Of a stretch of DNA of 7,884 nt, positions 1 to 5,480 are shown piece by piece; position 1 is the stretch's first letter; every line of letters starts with the position of its first letter. Source of the DNA: Ruminococcaceae bacterium UBA945 (lineage in GTDB: Bacteria > Bacillota > Clostridia > Oscillospirales > Acutalibacteraceae); NCBI GenBank assembly GCA_002293315.1, contig DBCZ01000095.1:1-7884 (forward strand), in the 5' to 3' direction. The position numbers and the translations under genes were made by a program. The notes under the pieces are model-generated. The model was not told where the DNA came from and did not search any database. It was given only the letters and a program-made list of their open reading frames with translations.

Positions 1-386
1 ACCTTTTTGCCGCCGCCGAAATCAGAGCGCCCGTAATCCTTTTCGAGCTTCAGCGCATCAAGCAGAACATCGGAATAAAAATCTCGCTTATAGAAAAAAT
101 TGATGAAGCCGGGCCCGGCGACCTCGCACCTCTCAAAATATGTGGTTTCAAGGCTGATTCCATCCACGATTATTTTCGCTATGGCCTGCGGCGCCGCACG
201 AAAAGCCCGTGCGCCCGCCATTGCGATGTTGCACGAAATATCGCCGTGCACCGTGTCAGCCGGCACTTCAAGCACGATTCCCGGAAGCTCCGCCTCTATG
301 AGCTTGCCCGCCGAAATCGCTTCACGCAAAGCCGAAATAATCGCTGTTTTTAATTCTTCTTTCGCTTCTCTTACCACATGAGACAT
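1..386 (-). CDS. argS: Arginine--tRNA ligase, N-terminal part (runs off window)
   Basis: Class I aminoacyl-tRNA synthetase that charges tRNA-Arg in the cytoplasm. Only the first 128 codons are visible; the 3' part lies beyond position 1. They cover the additional N-terminal (tRNA D-loop contacting) domain. Visible landmarks are the VPADTVHGDI-SCNIAM segment (residues 41-56) and VAGPGFINF (89-97), both typical of ArgS. The window ends just before the catalytic HIGH region, so catalytic residues cannot be judged. The ATG at 386 is preceded by AAGGAG (398-393) with a 6-base spacer, which settles the start. The ribosome binding site overlaps the stop codon of the upstream DUF1934 gene, which suggests co-transcription and coupled translation. 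The family call is very secure. Confidence 0.96.
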   Translation of the reverse strand, partial: MSHVVREAKEELKTAIISALREAISAGKLIEAELPGIVLEVPADTVHGDISCNIAMAGARAFRAAPQAIAKIIVDGISLETTYFERCEVAGPGFINFFYKRDFYSDVLLDALKLEKDYGRSDFGGGKK

Positions 387-396
387 AAATTTCTCC

Positions 397-861
397 TTAT
401 GCTTCAATATCCTTGATTAAATCGGGCTTTTTGCGGCGAACCTTGGCCGTCAGCACATTCACGCTCGAAAGGTTAGAATCCACGTCAATCGTATAGCGTA
501 TGTCGAGCCTGCCGCCGCTGTCCTTAAGTGTGGATTTTATGAAATCGGTGAATATCCCGACAGTCAGATTTCCAAAGCCGGTCTCGTACAAGCACAGATG
601 GCGCTTGCCGGGCTCCATAATCAGCCGCGTCGCTGAGTTCTGGCGAATCAGCGTGACCTTGCCGTCCTCAACCTTAATCGTGTTCGTCATCTCTTCGTCT
701 GCGCCGTCAATTCCGTATTCCTTATACCGAATATACCGCGTGTCGCCCTTTTTCGTGTAGCTGCCCGAGGTGTTCACCTCAATGACGTCTGAGTTTTCCT
801 CATACGTCTGCCGCCCGATTATTGATATATCAAAATTTTCCTTGTTAATCCGCTTTTCCAT
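397..861 (-). CDS. ywiB: DUF1934 (YwiB-type) small beta-barrel protein
   Basis: A 154-residue cytoplasmic protein without a signal peptide or membrane segment. I place it in the DUF1934/YwiB family, predicted to adopt a calycin-like (lipocalin-type) beta barrel. The reasons are its length, its alternating strand pattern, the central YETGFGNLTVGIFTD segment (about 92-106), and its position directly before argS, as ywiB is in Bacillus. The biochemical function of the family is unknown. The ATG at 861 follows the murI stop codon with one base between. Its GAGGA ribosome binding site lies inside the last codons of murI (Glu-Glu-Tyr-stop), so translation is probably coupled to murI. A lysine/arginine-rich stretch (140-150) near the C-terminus is notable but not diagnostic. 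Confidence 0.85.
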   Translation of the reverse strand: MEKRINKENFDISIIGRQTYEENSDVIEVNTSGSYTKKGDTRYIRYKEYGIDGADEEMTNTIKVEDGKVTLIRQNSATRLIMEPGKRHLCLYETGFGNLTVGIFTDFIKSTLKDSGGRLDIRYTIDVDSNLSSVNVLTAKVRRKKPDLIKDIEA

Positions 862-862
862 T

Positions 863-1672
863 TCAGTATTCCTCTATATTGATTTTTTGCCCTTCAACGC
901 TGTGCCCGAGAAAAATCTCCGCGGCGTCCGAAAAATTCTGCGGCACGTCGCTCACATAGAAGAGGCGCTCGTGCGGGCCTTCATCGTGCAGCATATCCGC
1001 AGCGTCAAGATGCTTTGAAAGCGCCGCCGCTGCCTCTTTTCCGCTGTTGATGAGCCTCACATCACGCCCGATTGCCTTTCCGATAGCCTCAGAAATAATC
1101 GGATAATGAGTGCAGCCCAAAATCAGCGTGTCAATCTCTTTATCCAGAAGCGGCTCCAAACTGCGCCTCACCACCACGCTGACCAGCTCATCGTCATATG
1201 ATGTGAAGCCCGCCTCGACAGTCGGCACGAGCAGCGGTGTGGCCAGCTCAAAGACATCAATCGTGGCGTCGAGCTCCATAAGCAGCTTTCCGTACGCCTC
1301 GCTGCGAATCGTCGCGGGCGTGGCAATCACACCCACTCTTTTCGTCTTGCTCCGCGTGGATTCCGCCGCCGCCCGCACCGTCGGGCTGAGCACGTTGAAA
1401 TAGGGCAGGCCGCTGTTCTCGCCGGCTGAATTTCCAACGGAGCTGACTGTGCCGCACGCCGCAAGAATAGCCTTCACACCCTTGCTTTTCAAAAAAGCGA
1501 CGGCTTGCCTTGCATATGCCGTGACGGTCTGAGGGCTTTTTGTGCCGTAAGGCACGCGCCCGGTGTCGCCGAAATATATGATGCTTTCATTCGGAAGCAG
1601 GCGCTCAAGCTCACGCTCGGCGGTCAGCCCGCCAAGCCCCGAATCAAAAACGCCGATAGGCCTGTTATCCAT
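863..1672 (-). CDS. murI: Glutamate racemase
   Basis: Cofactor-independent racemase that interconverts L- and D-glutamate and supplies D-Glu for the peptidoglycan stem peptide. The 269-residue length is normal. Landmarks: GVFDSGLGGLT (7-17), YFGDTGRVPYG (33-43), first catalytic cysteine Cys73 within AACGTVSS, and second catalytic cysteine Cys187 within LGCTHYP followed by His189. The usual ACNTAS motif reads ACGTVS here, so the Asn after the first catalytic Cys is Gly (see findings). I chose the ATG at 1672 because AAGGAG lies 6 bases upstream and the protein then begins directly at the first beta strand. An in-frame GTG at 1714 would add 14 unrelated residues without a usable ribosome binding site. 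It lies 90 bases downstream of ddl, another peptidoglycan precursor gene. Confidence 0.96.
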   Translation of the reverse strand: MDNRPIGVFDSGLGGLTAERELERLLPNESIIYFGDTGRVPYGTKSPQTVTAYARQAVAFLKSKGVKAILAACGTVSSVGNSAGENSGLPYFNVLSPTVRAAAESTRSKTKRVGVIATPATIRSEAYGKLLMELDATIDVFELATPLLVPTVEAGFTSYDDELVSVVVRRSLEPLLDKEIDTLILGCTHYPIISEAIGKAIGRDVRLINSGKEAAAALSKHLDAADMLHDEGPHERLFYVSDVPQNFSDAAEIFLGHSVEGQKINIEEY

Positions 1673-1695
1673 ATATTGCTCCTTTGCCTTGTCAC

Positions 1696-1771
1696 GGAGT
1701 GCCGAGGTCGTCACTCCCTACATTTCGTTGACTATGCACTTCGTGTAGCGCTACGCTTACTGTCAATTGTC
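1696..1771 (-). repeat. Structured ddl-murI spacer with repeat-like sequence
   Basis: The 90-base ddl-murI spacer (1673-1762) contains several small dyads: GGAGTG/CACTCC (1696-1701 with 1712-1717, 10-base loop), CACTTCGTG, and the perfect palindrome GTAGCGCTAC. At its ddl end it carries TGTCAATTGTC (1761-1771). This matches the terminal sequence of the repeat-like element at 2878-3051 and runs into the ddl stop codon. I see no convincing -35/-10 pair for murI, so murI is probably read through from ddl. Calling this a remnant of an interspersed intergenic repeat is inference from the shared motif and dyad content. Confidence 0.4.
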
Positions 1772-2833
1772 CTCAACAGCGCATGCAACCAACCTGTCAA
1801 TCAATTCCGTATAGGAGACGCCCATCGCCTCCCACAGCATGGGGTACATGCTTATATGCGTGAAGCCGGGCATGGTGTTGACCTCATTGAGGATAATCTT
1901 CTTCTGCTCATCGACGAAGAAATCCACCCTCGCCAAGCCCGAGCAGCCCAGCAATCTGAACGCCCTCACCGCGATTTCACGGATTCTCTCCGCCGTCTCA
2001 TCGTCTATCGTGGCGGGAATTATCTGCTCCGATGTACCGTTGATATACTTATCGTCGTAATCATAAAACTCGGCGGAAGCTCCAATCTCCCCGACTATCG
2101 AGGCCTCGGCGGTCTGCCTGTTGCCAAGCACAGCGCACTCTACCTCTTTGCCGGTAACTCCGTCTTCCACGAGGATTTTCTTGTCCTCCTTCGCGGCCTT
2201 TCTCACAGCCTCATCCAGTTCTTCTGCCGAATTCACCTTGCTCACTCCCACCGAAGATCCCGCGTTGGCCGGTTTGACAAATACAGGGAAATTCAGTCTT
2301 GCCGCAATTCTGTTCTTAGTTTTTTCGGGATTTGCGAAGTATCTGTCAGCGTAGAACCAAAGATAATGTGTCTGCTCAATGTTCGCAGCACTGAGCAGCG
2401 AGTGCGTCACAGCCTTGTCCATGCACACGGCGGAGGAGAAAGTGTCACAGCCGACGTACGGAATTCCGCTCATCTCGAAAAGCCCTTGAATCGTGCCGTC
2501 TTCGCCGTTTTTGCCGTGCAGCACAGGGAAGATGACGTCAATCGGCACTCTTTCCGCCTTTTCGCCGCGCACGATAATTAAGCTCTTCATGCTTTTGTCC
2601 GGCGAGAAAAACGCGGGCGTGACTTTGTCATTCTCCCATGAGCCGTCGACTATCTTATCAATATCACCTTCATAGAGGAGCCAGCGCCCGTCCTTCGTTA
2701 TGCCGATAATATAAGGAATATACTTCTCTTTGGAGTAATTATTAAGAATCGACGTGGCAGACATTCTTGAAACCTCGTGCTCTGAGGAAACCCCGCCGAA
2801 AACAATCGCAAGATTAAGTTTTTTATCAGACAT
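1763..2833 (-). CDS. ddl: D-alanine--D-alanine ligase
   Basis: ATP-grasp ligase that joins two D-Ala molecules to make the terminal dipeptide of the peptidoglycan precursor. It has 356 residues, normal for the DdlA-like subgroup. Landmarks: N-terminal FGGVSSEHEVS (12-22), signature HGKNGEDGTIQG (106-117), ATP-binding KPANAGSSVGVSKV (188-201), omega-loop YDYDDKYING (257-266), metal-binding ARVDFF (301-306) and signature NEVNTMPGFT (316-325). The omega-loop with its DDKY tyrosine resembles D-Ala-D-Ala enzymes rather than VanA-type D-lactate ligases, so the ordinary dipeptide product is expected (inference). The ATG at 2833 has AAGGAG at 2847-2842 with an 8-base spacer. An upstream GTG at 2842 overlaps that site and is rejected. 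The last codons and TGA stop lie in repeat-like sequence. It is the first gene of the leftward operon. Confidence 0.96.
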   Translation of the reverse strand: MSDKKLNLAIVFGGVSSEHEVSRMSATSILNNYSKEKYIPYIIGITKDGRWLLYEGDIDKIVDGSWENDKVTPAFFSPDKSMKSLIIVRGEKAERVPIDVIFPVLHGKNGEDGTIQGLFEMSGIPYVGCDTFSSAVCMDKAVTHSLLSAANIEQTHYLWFYADRYFANPEKTKNRIAARLNFPVFVKPANAGSSVGVSKVNSAEELDEAVRKAAKEDKKILVEDGVTGKEVECAVLGNRQTAEASIVGEIGASAEFYDYDDKYINGTSEQIIPATIDDETAERIREIAVRAFRLLGCSGLARVDFFVDEQKKIILNEVNTMPGFTHISMYPMLWEAMGVSYTELIDRLVACAVEDN

Positions 2834-2848
2834 AAGCGTCACTCCTTC

Positions 2849-2874
2849 AACTTGAAATATCCCATTTTCAAGTT
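2849..2874 (-). promoter_or_regulatory. Perfect 9-bp dyad at the predicted ddl start site
   Basis: AACTTGAAA (2849-2857) and TTTCAAGTT (2866-2874) form a perfect 9-bp inverted repeat with an 8-base loop. It starts about 4 bases after the ddl -10 box and ends one base before the ddl AAGGAG site. It could be an operator at +1 for a dimeric repressor, or a 5'-terminal mRNA hairpin that stabilises the transcript or limits ribosome access. No U-tract follows it, so it is not a terminator on this strand. The dyad is seen directly; its role is inferred. Confidence 0.6.
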
Positions 2875-2877
2875 GTT

Positions 2878-2906
2878 AGTATATCATACATAAAGACAAT
2901 TGACAA
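2878..2906 (-). promoter_or_regulatory. Sigma-A promoter of the ddl operon
   Basis: Read on the minus strand: -35 TTGTCA (2906-2901), a 17-base spacer, and -10 TATACT (2883-2878) preceded by TGA, an extended -10. The predicted start is near 2871, giving a leader of about 38 bases ahead of the ddl ATG. The -35 box is part of the TTGTCAATTG repeat end. No other good promoter is visible for the ddl-murI-ywiB-argS run. Confidence 0.8.
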
Positions 2907-3022
2907 TTGATAATGGATAATTGACAATTAAGGACAAAGGAAAAATGAAGGCTTCTTATTTATCAGCTATCCTCTCAGCACTCTGCGCTGCGCGCGTCGC
3001 TTAGCCGCCAGCCAATGGCTTA

Positions 3023-3051
3023 TTGTCAATTGCTCTTATATATGATATACT
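3023..3051 (+). promoter_or_regulatory. Sigma-A promoter of the 271-residue protein and DUF1801 unit
   Basis: -35 TTGTCA (3023-3028), a 17-base spacer, and -10 TATACT (3046-3051) preceded by TGA. The predicted start is near 3058, leaving a leader of about 29 bases. It is the mirror image of the ddl promoter across the intergenic region. Confidence 0.8.
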
Positions 3052-3086
3052 CTACATTGCATAAAAACGGATTACGGGAGAAAATG

Positions 3087-3902
3087 ATGGATAATAAGAT
3101 TCTAGGCGCAAATGTTCAGAATGCATTTGACGCGATACAGGCGGTGCTGAGCGAAGAGCTTGAATCCCAGGGCTTCAAGGCGCCCGAGCCTCTTGAGTAT
3201 GAAGACGGCAAGGCAAGCATAATGAAGACAGACGAGGTGGCTTACAGCATCGTTTATGATTCAAAGCGCCAGCGCTTTGAGCTGCGCTCCACCACGCTGA
3301 ACGGCGATGAGCAGCCGACGGAATGGAGGAGCCTTTCACTTTGGCTGTTCGATGAAAAAGAGGGGAGCAAGGCTGATGCTGACAGCATCGGCAACGATTT
3401 CCTCGAGGTCGTCAAGGGCCCGAGCCGAGTTGAATATGTAATGAAAAAGCAGAAGAGGGGAAAGGGCGAGGACAGAAATGTCGACCCGGTGTTCTTCTTC
3501 AACCGCCTTGTCAACACCTTTCCGGAGATTAAAGCGGAGCTCAATGACGAGCGCATTATGTACGGCAATGTTCGCCCGGCGACGTTCACGAAGGAAAGGG
3601 TAGTGGCGAAGGTGGAGGATTTGGCGGCGCGCTACTCCACAAGCGACGCCTTCGGCAAGCTCTGCACGCTTTTCTCCGATATGTATAAAGACGGCGACAT
3701 GGATTTGCGCTCCGTTCTGACGATAACCCTTTTCAACGGCCTCTCCGATAAAGCCTTTGAAAATGTCAAGACCAACGAGAACATAAGCGCCGAGCTTTCT
3801 AAAGACATGCAGTTCACGAGGAAGCTCAAAGGCAAGAAGATAAAGCCCGAGAAGAAAAAGAAAGAGAAAAAGGTCGTTGCGAGGCTTGATGACAGAAGAT
3901 GA
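3087..3902 (+). CDS. Conserved-looking hypothetical protein, 271 residues, lysine-rich tail
   Basis: I do not recognise this protein. It is a soluble, highly charged protein with no signal peptide or membrane segment. Residues 1-110 look like an alpha/beta domain, beginning with an amphipathic helix (about 8-28) and then short strands containing VAYSIVYD and RFELRSTT. Residues 130-240 look largely helical (VDPVFFFNRLVNTFPEIKAEL, DAFGKLCTLFSDMYKDGD). The tail, about 246-264, is very lysine-rich and could bind nucleic acid or acidic surfaces (inference). The ATG at 3087 sits 6 bases after GGGAG; the adjacent ATG at 3084 has only a 3-base spacer and is less likely. A longer in-frame extension to 3015 would begin upstream of the promoter's -35 box and is rejected. 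Its stop overlaps the next gene's ATG (ATGA), so the two are translationally coupled. Confidence 0.8.
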   Translation: MDNKILGANVQNAFDAIQAVLSEELESQGFKAPEPLEYEDGKASIMKTDEVAYSIVYDSKRQRFELRSTTLNGDEQPTEWRSLSLWLFDEKEGSKADADSIGNDFLEVVKGPSRVEYVMKKQKRGKGEDRNVDPVFFFNRLVNTFPEIKAELNDERIMYGNVRPATFTKERVVAKVEDLAARYSTSDAFGKLCTLFSDMYKDGDMDLRSVLTITLFNGLSDKAFENVKTNENISAELSKDMQFTRKLKGKKIKPEKKKKEKKVVARLDDRR

Positions 3903-4261
3903 ATATTGGTTTTGAAGACTATCTCATGCGCTTTGAGGGTGAAAAGCAGCGCAGGCTAAGTGAAATCCTGAATTTTTTCACTCTGGAATTTCCCGATACG
4001 GTACGCCTTGTATGGCATGCGTGCGCAACCTTCTTCGCTGATTATGAAAATCGGCGCGACATTGTCAATGTCGGCGGCTACAAAGACCACATCAGCATTT
4101 ATCTCCCGTTCGATATGATTGACAAGTTGAAGCAGAATTATCCTCAATTCATTTACACAAAGGGAACGATATGTTTCCCTGACAGAGAGCCTCTCCCGCA
4201 TGACATGTTGCCGATTATAAGTGAGTTGATTAGGCATAATTATCTGCTACAAAAAGCTTGA
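3899..4261 (+). CDS. DUF1801 (YdhG/Fra-like) protein
   Basis: A 120-residue soluble protein. The pattern of a short helical N-terminus, a strand with GYKDHISIYLPFD (60-72), then YTKGTICFPDREPLP (86-100) and a final helix (about 101-115) fits DUF1801. That family includes Bacillus YdhG/Fra, a frataxin-fold protein proposed to donate iron. The fit rests on the 'K-H-I-x-x-Y ... K-G-T-I-x-F-P ... P-L-P' layout and the family's usual size of about 115-145 residues. Whether this copy handles iron is not shown by the sequence. Its ATG overlaps the upstream stop by 4 bases with no ribosome binding site of its own that stands out, so it depends on the upstream gene. Its TGA lies within the -35 box of the rpmG promoter. 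Confidence 0.75.
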   Translation: MNIGFEDYLMRFEGEKQRRLSEILNFFTLEFPDTVRLVWHACATFFADYENRRDIVNVGGYKDHISIYLPFDMIDKLKQNYPQFIYTKGTICFPDREPLPHDMLPIISELIRHNYLLQKA

Positions 4262-4286
4262 CACGTCATGCCCTCTATGCTATACT
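4258..4286 (+). promoter_or_regulatory. Sigma-A promoter of the rpmG-secE-nusG cluster
   Basis: Perfect -35 TTGACA (4258-4263), a 17-base spacer and consensus-like -10 TATACT (4281-4286) preceded by TGC (extended -10). The -35 overlaps the TGA stop of the DUF1801 gene. The predicted start is near 4293, giving a leader of about 150 bases before rpmG. Confidence 0.88.
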
Positions 4287-4290
4287 TGAA

Positions 4291-4317
4291 GAACCTCAAA
4301 ACAGGGGTTCTTTTTTT
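4291..4317 (+). terminator. Rho-independent terminator of the upstream unit, on the rpmG start site
   Basis: GAACCTC (4291-4297) pairs with GGGGTTC (4304-4310), 7 bp including one G-U, with loop AAAACA, followed by seven T's (4311-4317). It lies 30 bases after the DUF1801 stop and should end that transcript. The rpmG promoter is predicted to start within the 5' arm, so the new transcript may lack the complete stem. Confidence 0.82.
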
Positions 4318-4445
4318 GCGCGTCTTTTTGCGCCGGAAAAACCTGCCGCGAGGGAGGCGAAGCGGGGCTGCCGTTGTGTTTATTGCAATTGCGCTGTTAC
4401 CTGCTACCTGAAGAAATTTAACCGTTAAACGGGAGGTGCCGAAAA

Positions 4446-4595
4446 GTGAGAGTAAAAATCGTCATGGCTTGCACAGACTGCAAGCAGAGAAACTACAACA
4501 CAATGAAGAACAAGAAGAATAACCCTGACAGGCTTGAAATGAACAAGTATTGCAGATTCTGCAGGAAGCACACGCTTCACAGGGAAACGAAGTAA
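4446..4595 (+). CDS. rpmG: Large ribosomal subunit protein L33 (bL33)
   Basis: A 49-residue zinc-ribbon ribosomal protein of the 50S subunit. It has two cysteine pairs, CTDC (residues 9-12) and CRFC (36-39), so it is the zinc-binding form. MRVKIVMACTDCKQRNY at the start and HRETK at the end are typical of bL33. It begins with GTG at 4446, placed 9 bases after GGAGG (4432-4436). The ATG at position 7 of the protein would remove the first beta strand. The 128-base leader after the terminator holds a small dyad CCGT-TAA-ACGG (4422-4432) that covers the first bases of the ribosome binding site, a possible mild accessibility control. Placement directly before secE-nusG is classical for Firmicutes. 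Confidence 0.95.
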   Translation: MRVKIVMACTDCKQRNYNTMKNKKNNPDRLEMNKYCRFCRKHTLHRETK

Positions 4596-4606
4596 AGGGG
4601 AGAATT

Positions 4607-4858
4607 ATGGCTGAAAAAACTGCTTCAGGCTCAAAGAAGCCAAACGCCTTTCTCGGTTTCTTTAAGAAAATTGCAAAATACTTCCGTGACTGTAAAGGCG
4701 AGCTGAAAAGAATCGTCTGGCCCACACCGAGGGCCACATTCAAGAACACAGGCGTTGTTCTGATTGTCGTCGCCATTGCCACGCTGTTCGTTTTCGCGCT
4801 TGACATGGGCTTTATGAATCTGCTCGGGCTGGTGATGGATATTTCGACTCCGGTCTAA
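4607..4858 (+). CDS. secE: Preprotein translocase subunit SecE
   Basis: The small essential membrane subunit of the SecYEG protein export channel. It has 83 residues, the short single-span form of Gram-positive bacteria. An amphipathic surface helix carries the signature GELKRIVWPTPRAT (31-44). It is followed by one transmembrane segment (about 48-68, NTGVVLIVVAIATLFVFALD) and a short tail. I chose the ATG at 4607 after GGGGAG (4597-4602). An in-frame upstream ATG at 4550 lies inside rpmG, would add 19 unrelated residues and is rejected. It starts 11 bases after the rpmG stop and ends 15 bases before nusG, so the three form one transcriptional unit. Confidence 0.96.
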   Translation: MAEKTASGSKKPNAFLGFFKKIAKYFRDCKGELKRIVWPTPRATFKNTGVVLIVVAIATLFVFALDMGFMNLLGLVMDISTPV

Positions 4859-4873
4859 TTAAGGAGGCAGAAA

Positions 4874-5398
4874 ATGGAAGAAGGAAAATGGTATGTCGTC
4901 CACACTTACTCGGGTTATGAGAACAAGGTGGCGTCAAACCTCAAAACCGTCGTGGAAAACAGGCGTCTTGAGGATTTAATCCAGGAGATACGCGTGCCCA
5001 CGCAGATGGTTACCGAAATCGGGAGCGATAACAAGCAGAAGGAAGTCGAGCGCAAGCTCTTTCCGGGATATGTCATCGTGAAGATGGTCATGACAGACGA
5101 ATCATGGTATGCCGTGCGGAATATCCGCGGCTGCACAGGTTTCGTCGGGCCTTCGTCGAAGCCCGTTCCGCTTACGGAGGACGAGGTCAAGAGGCTGGGT
5201 GTCGAGGTGCATGTCGTCGAGGTGCTTTATAAGGTCGGAGATTCCGTCAACATCATTGCCGGGCCGCTTGAAGGCTTTGTCGGCACGGTTGAGGAAATGG
5301 ATATTGAAAACAACCGCGCCAAGGTGGTCGTTTCAATGTTCGGCAGAGATACGATGGCAGACATCGAGCTCAACCAGGCCGAGCCCATAGCCATGTAA
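4874..5398 (+). CDS. nusG: Transcription elongation/antitermination factor NusG
   Basis: Binds RNA polymerase near the clamp, modulates pausing and elongation, and links transcription to translation. It has 174 residues, the usual length. The NGN domain (about 4-105) begins WYVVHTYSGYENKVASNL and includes FPGYVIVKM (63-71) and NIRGCTGFVG (83-92). The KOW domain (about 120-152) includes VGDSVNIIAGPLEGFVGTVE (121-140). The ATG at 4874 has a near-perfect AAGGAGG at 4861-4867. No insertion or truncation is seen. The stop TAA overlaps an ATG (TAATG) that opens a 13-codon reading frame, described in the findings. The next gene, rplK, is separated by an unusually structured 338-base gap. Confidence 0.97.
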   Translation: MEEGKWYVVHTYSGYENKVASNLKTVVENRRLEDLIQEIRVPTQMVTEIGSDNKQKEVERKLFPGYVIVKMVMTDESWYAVRNIRGCTGFVGPSSKPVPLTEDEVKRLGVEVHVVEVLYKVGDSVNIIAGPLEGFVGTVEEMDIENNRAKVVVSMFGRDTMADIELNQAEPIAM

Positions 5399-5480
5399 TG
5401 GCGGATAGAATGGCAAAAAGTAAGTCAAAGCACGGCTGATAAGGCCGTTTTGAAGGCAGGCTTGTTTTCAGTTGTCAACC

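Larger units (their letters stand above)
2878..3051. repeat. Symmetric intergenic element with outward promoters at both ends
   Basis: The minus-strand end (2906 to 2878) and the plus-strand end (3023 to 3051) match at 25 of 29 positions without gaps, forming terminal inverted repeats around a roughly 116-base core. The perfect inner part is CAATTGACAAT (2897-2907) against ATTGTCAATTG (3022-3032). Each arm contains TTGTCA, a 17-base spacer and TGATATACT, an outward sigma-A promoter. A further direct copy of AATTGACAATT lies at 2919-2929. The core has no open reading frame with a ribosome binding site and becomes GC-rich towards 2985-3010. It may be a small MITE-like repeat or simply a symmetric divergent promoter region. 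Some of the similarity is expected from promoter consensus alone. Confidence 0.6.

Noticed and set aside
1673..1714. A longer murI starting at a GTG at 1714
   Set aside because: It has no usable ribosome binding site. The 14 extra residues are unrelated to the family, while the ATG at 1672 has AAGGAG at ideal spacing.
1505..2581. A 358-codon open frame on the plus strand
   Set aside because: It is antisense to murI and ddl, both of which have full family motifs. It has no ribosome binding site and an unnatural composition rich in His, Arg and Leu.
2834..2842. A ddl start at the GTG at 2842
   Set aside because: The GTG overlaps the ribosome binding site that serves the ATG at 2833.
3015..3086. 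An upstream extension of the 271-residue protein
   Set aside because: It would begin before the -35 box of its own promoter, and the strong GGGAG site sits just before 3084/3087.
4550..4606. A longer SecE beginning inside rpmG
   Set aside because: The extra 19 residues overlap the rpmG coding sequence and are not SecE-like. The ATG at 4607 has its own ribosome binding site.
5432..5451. A terminator after nusG
   Set aside because: The stem is only 5 bp and the T-run is three bases, too weak to call a terminator.
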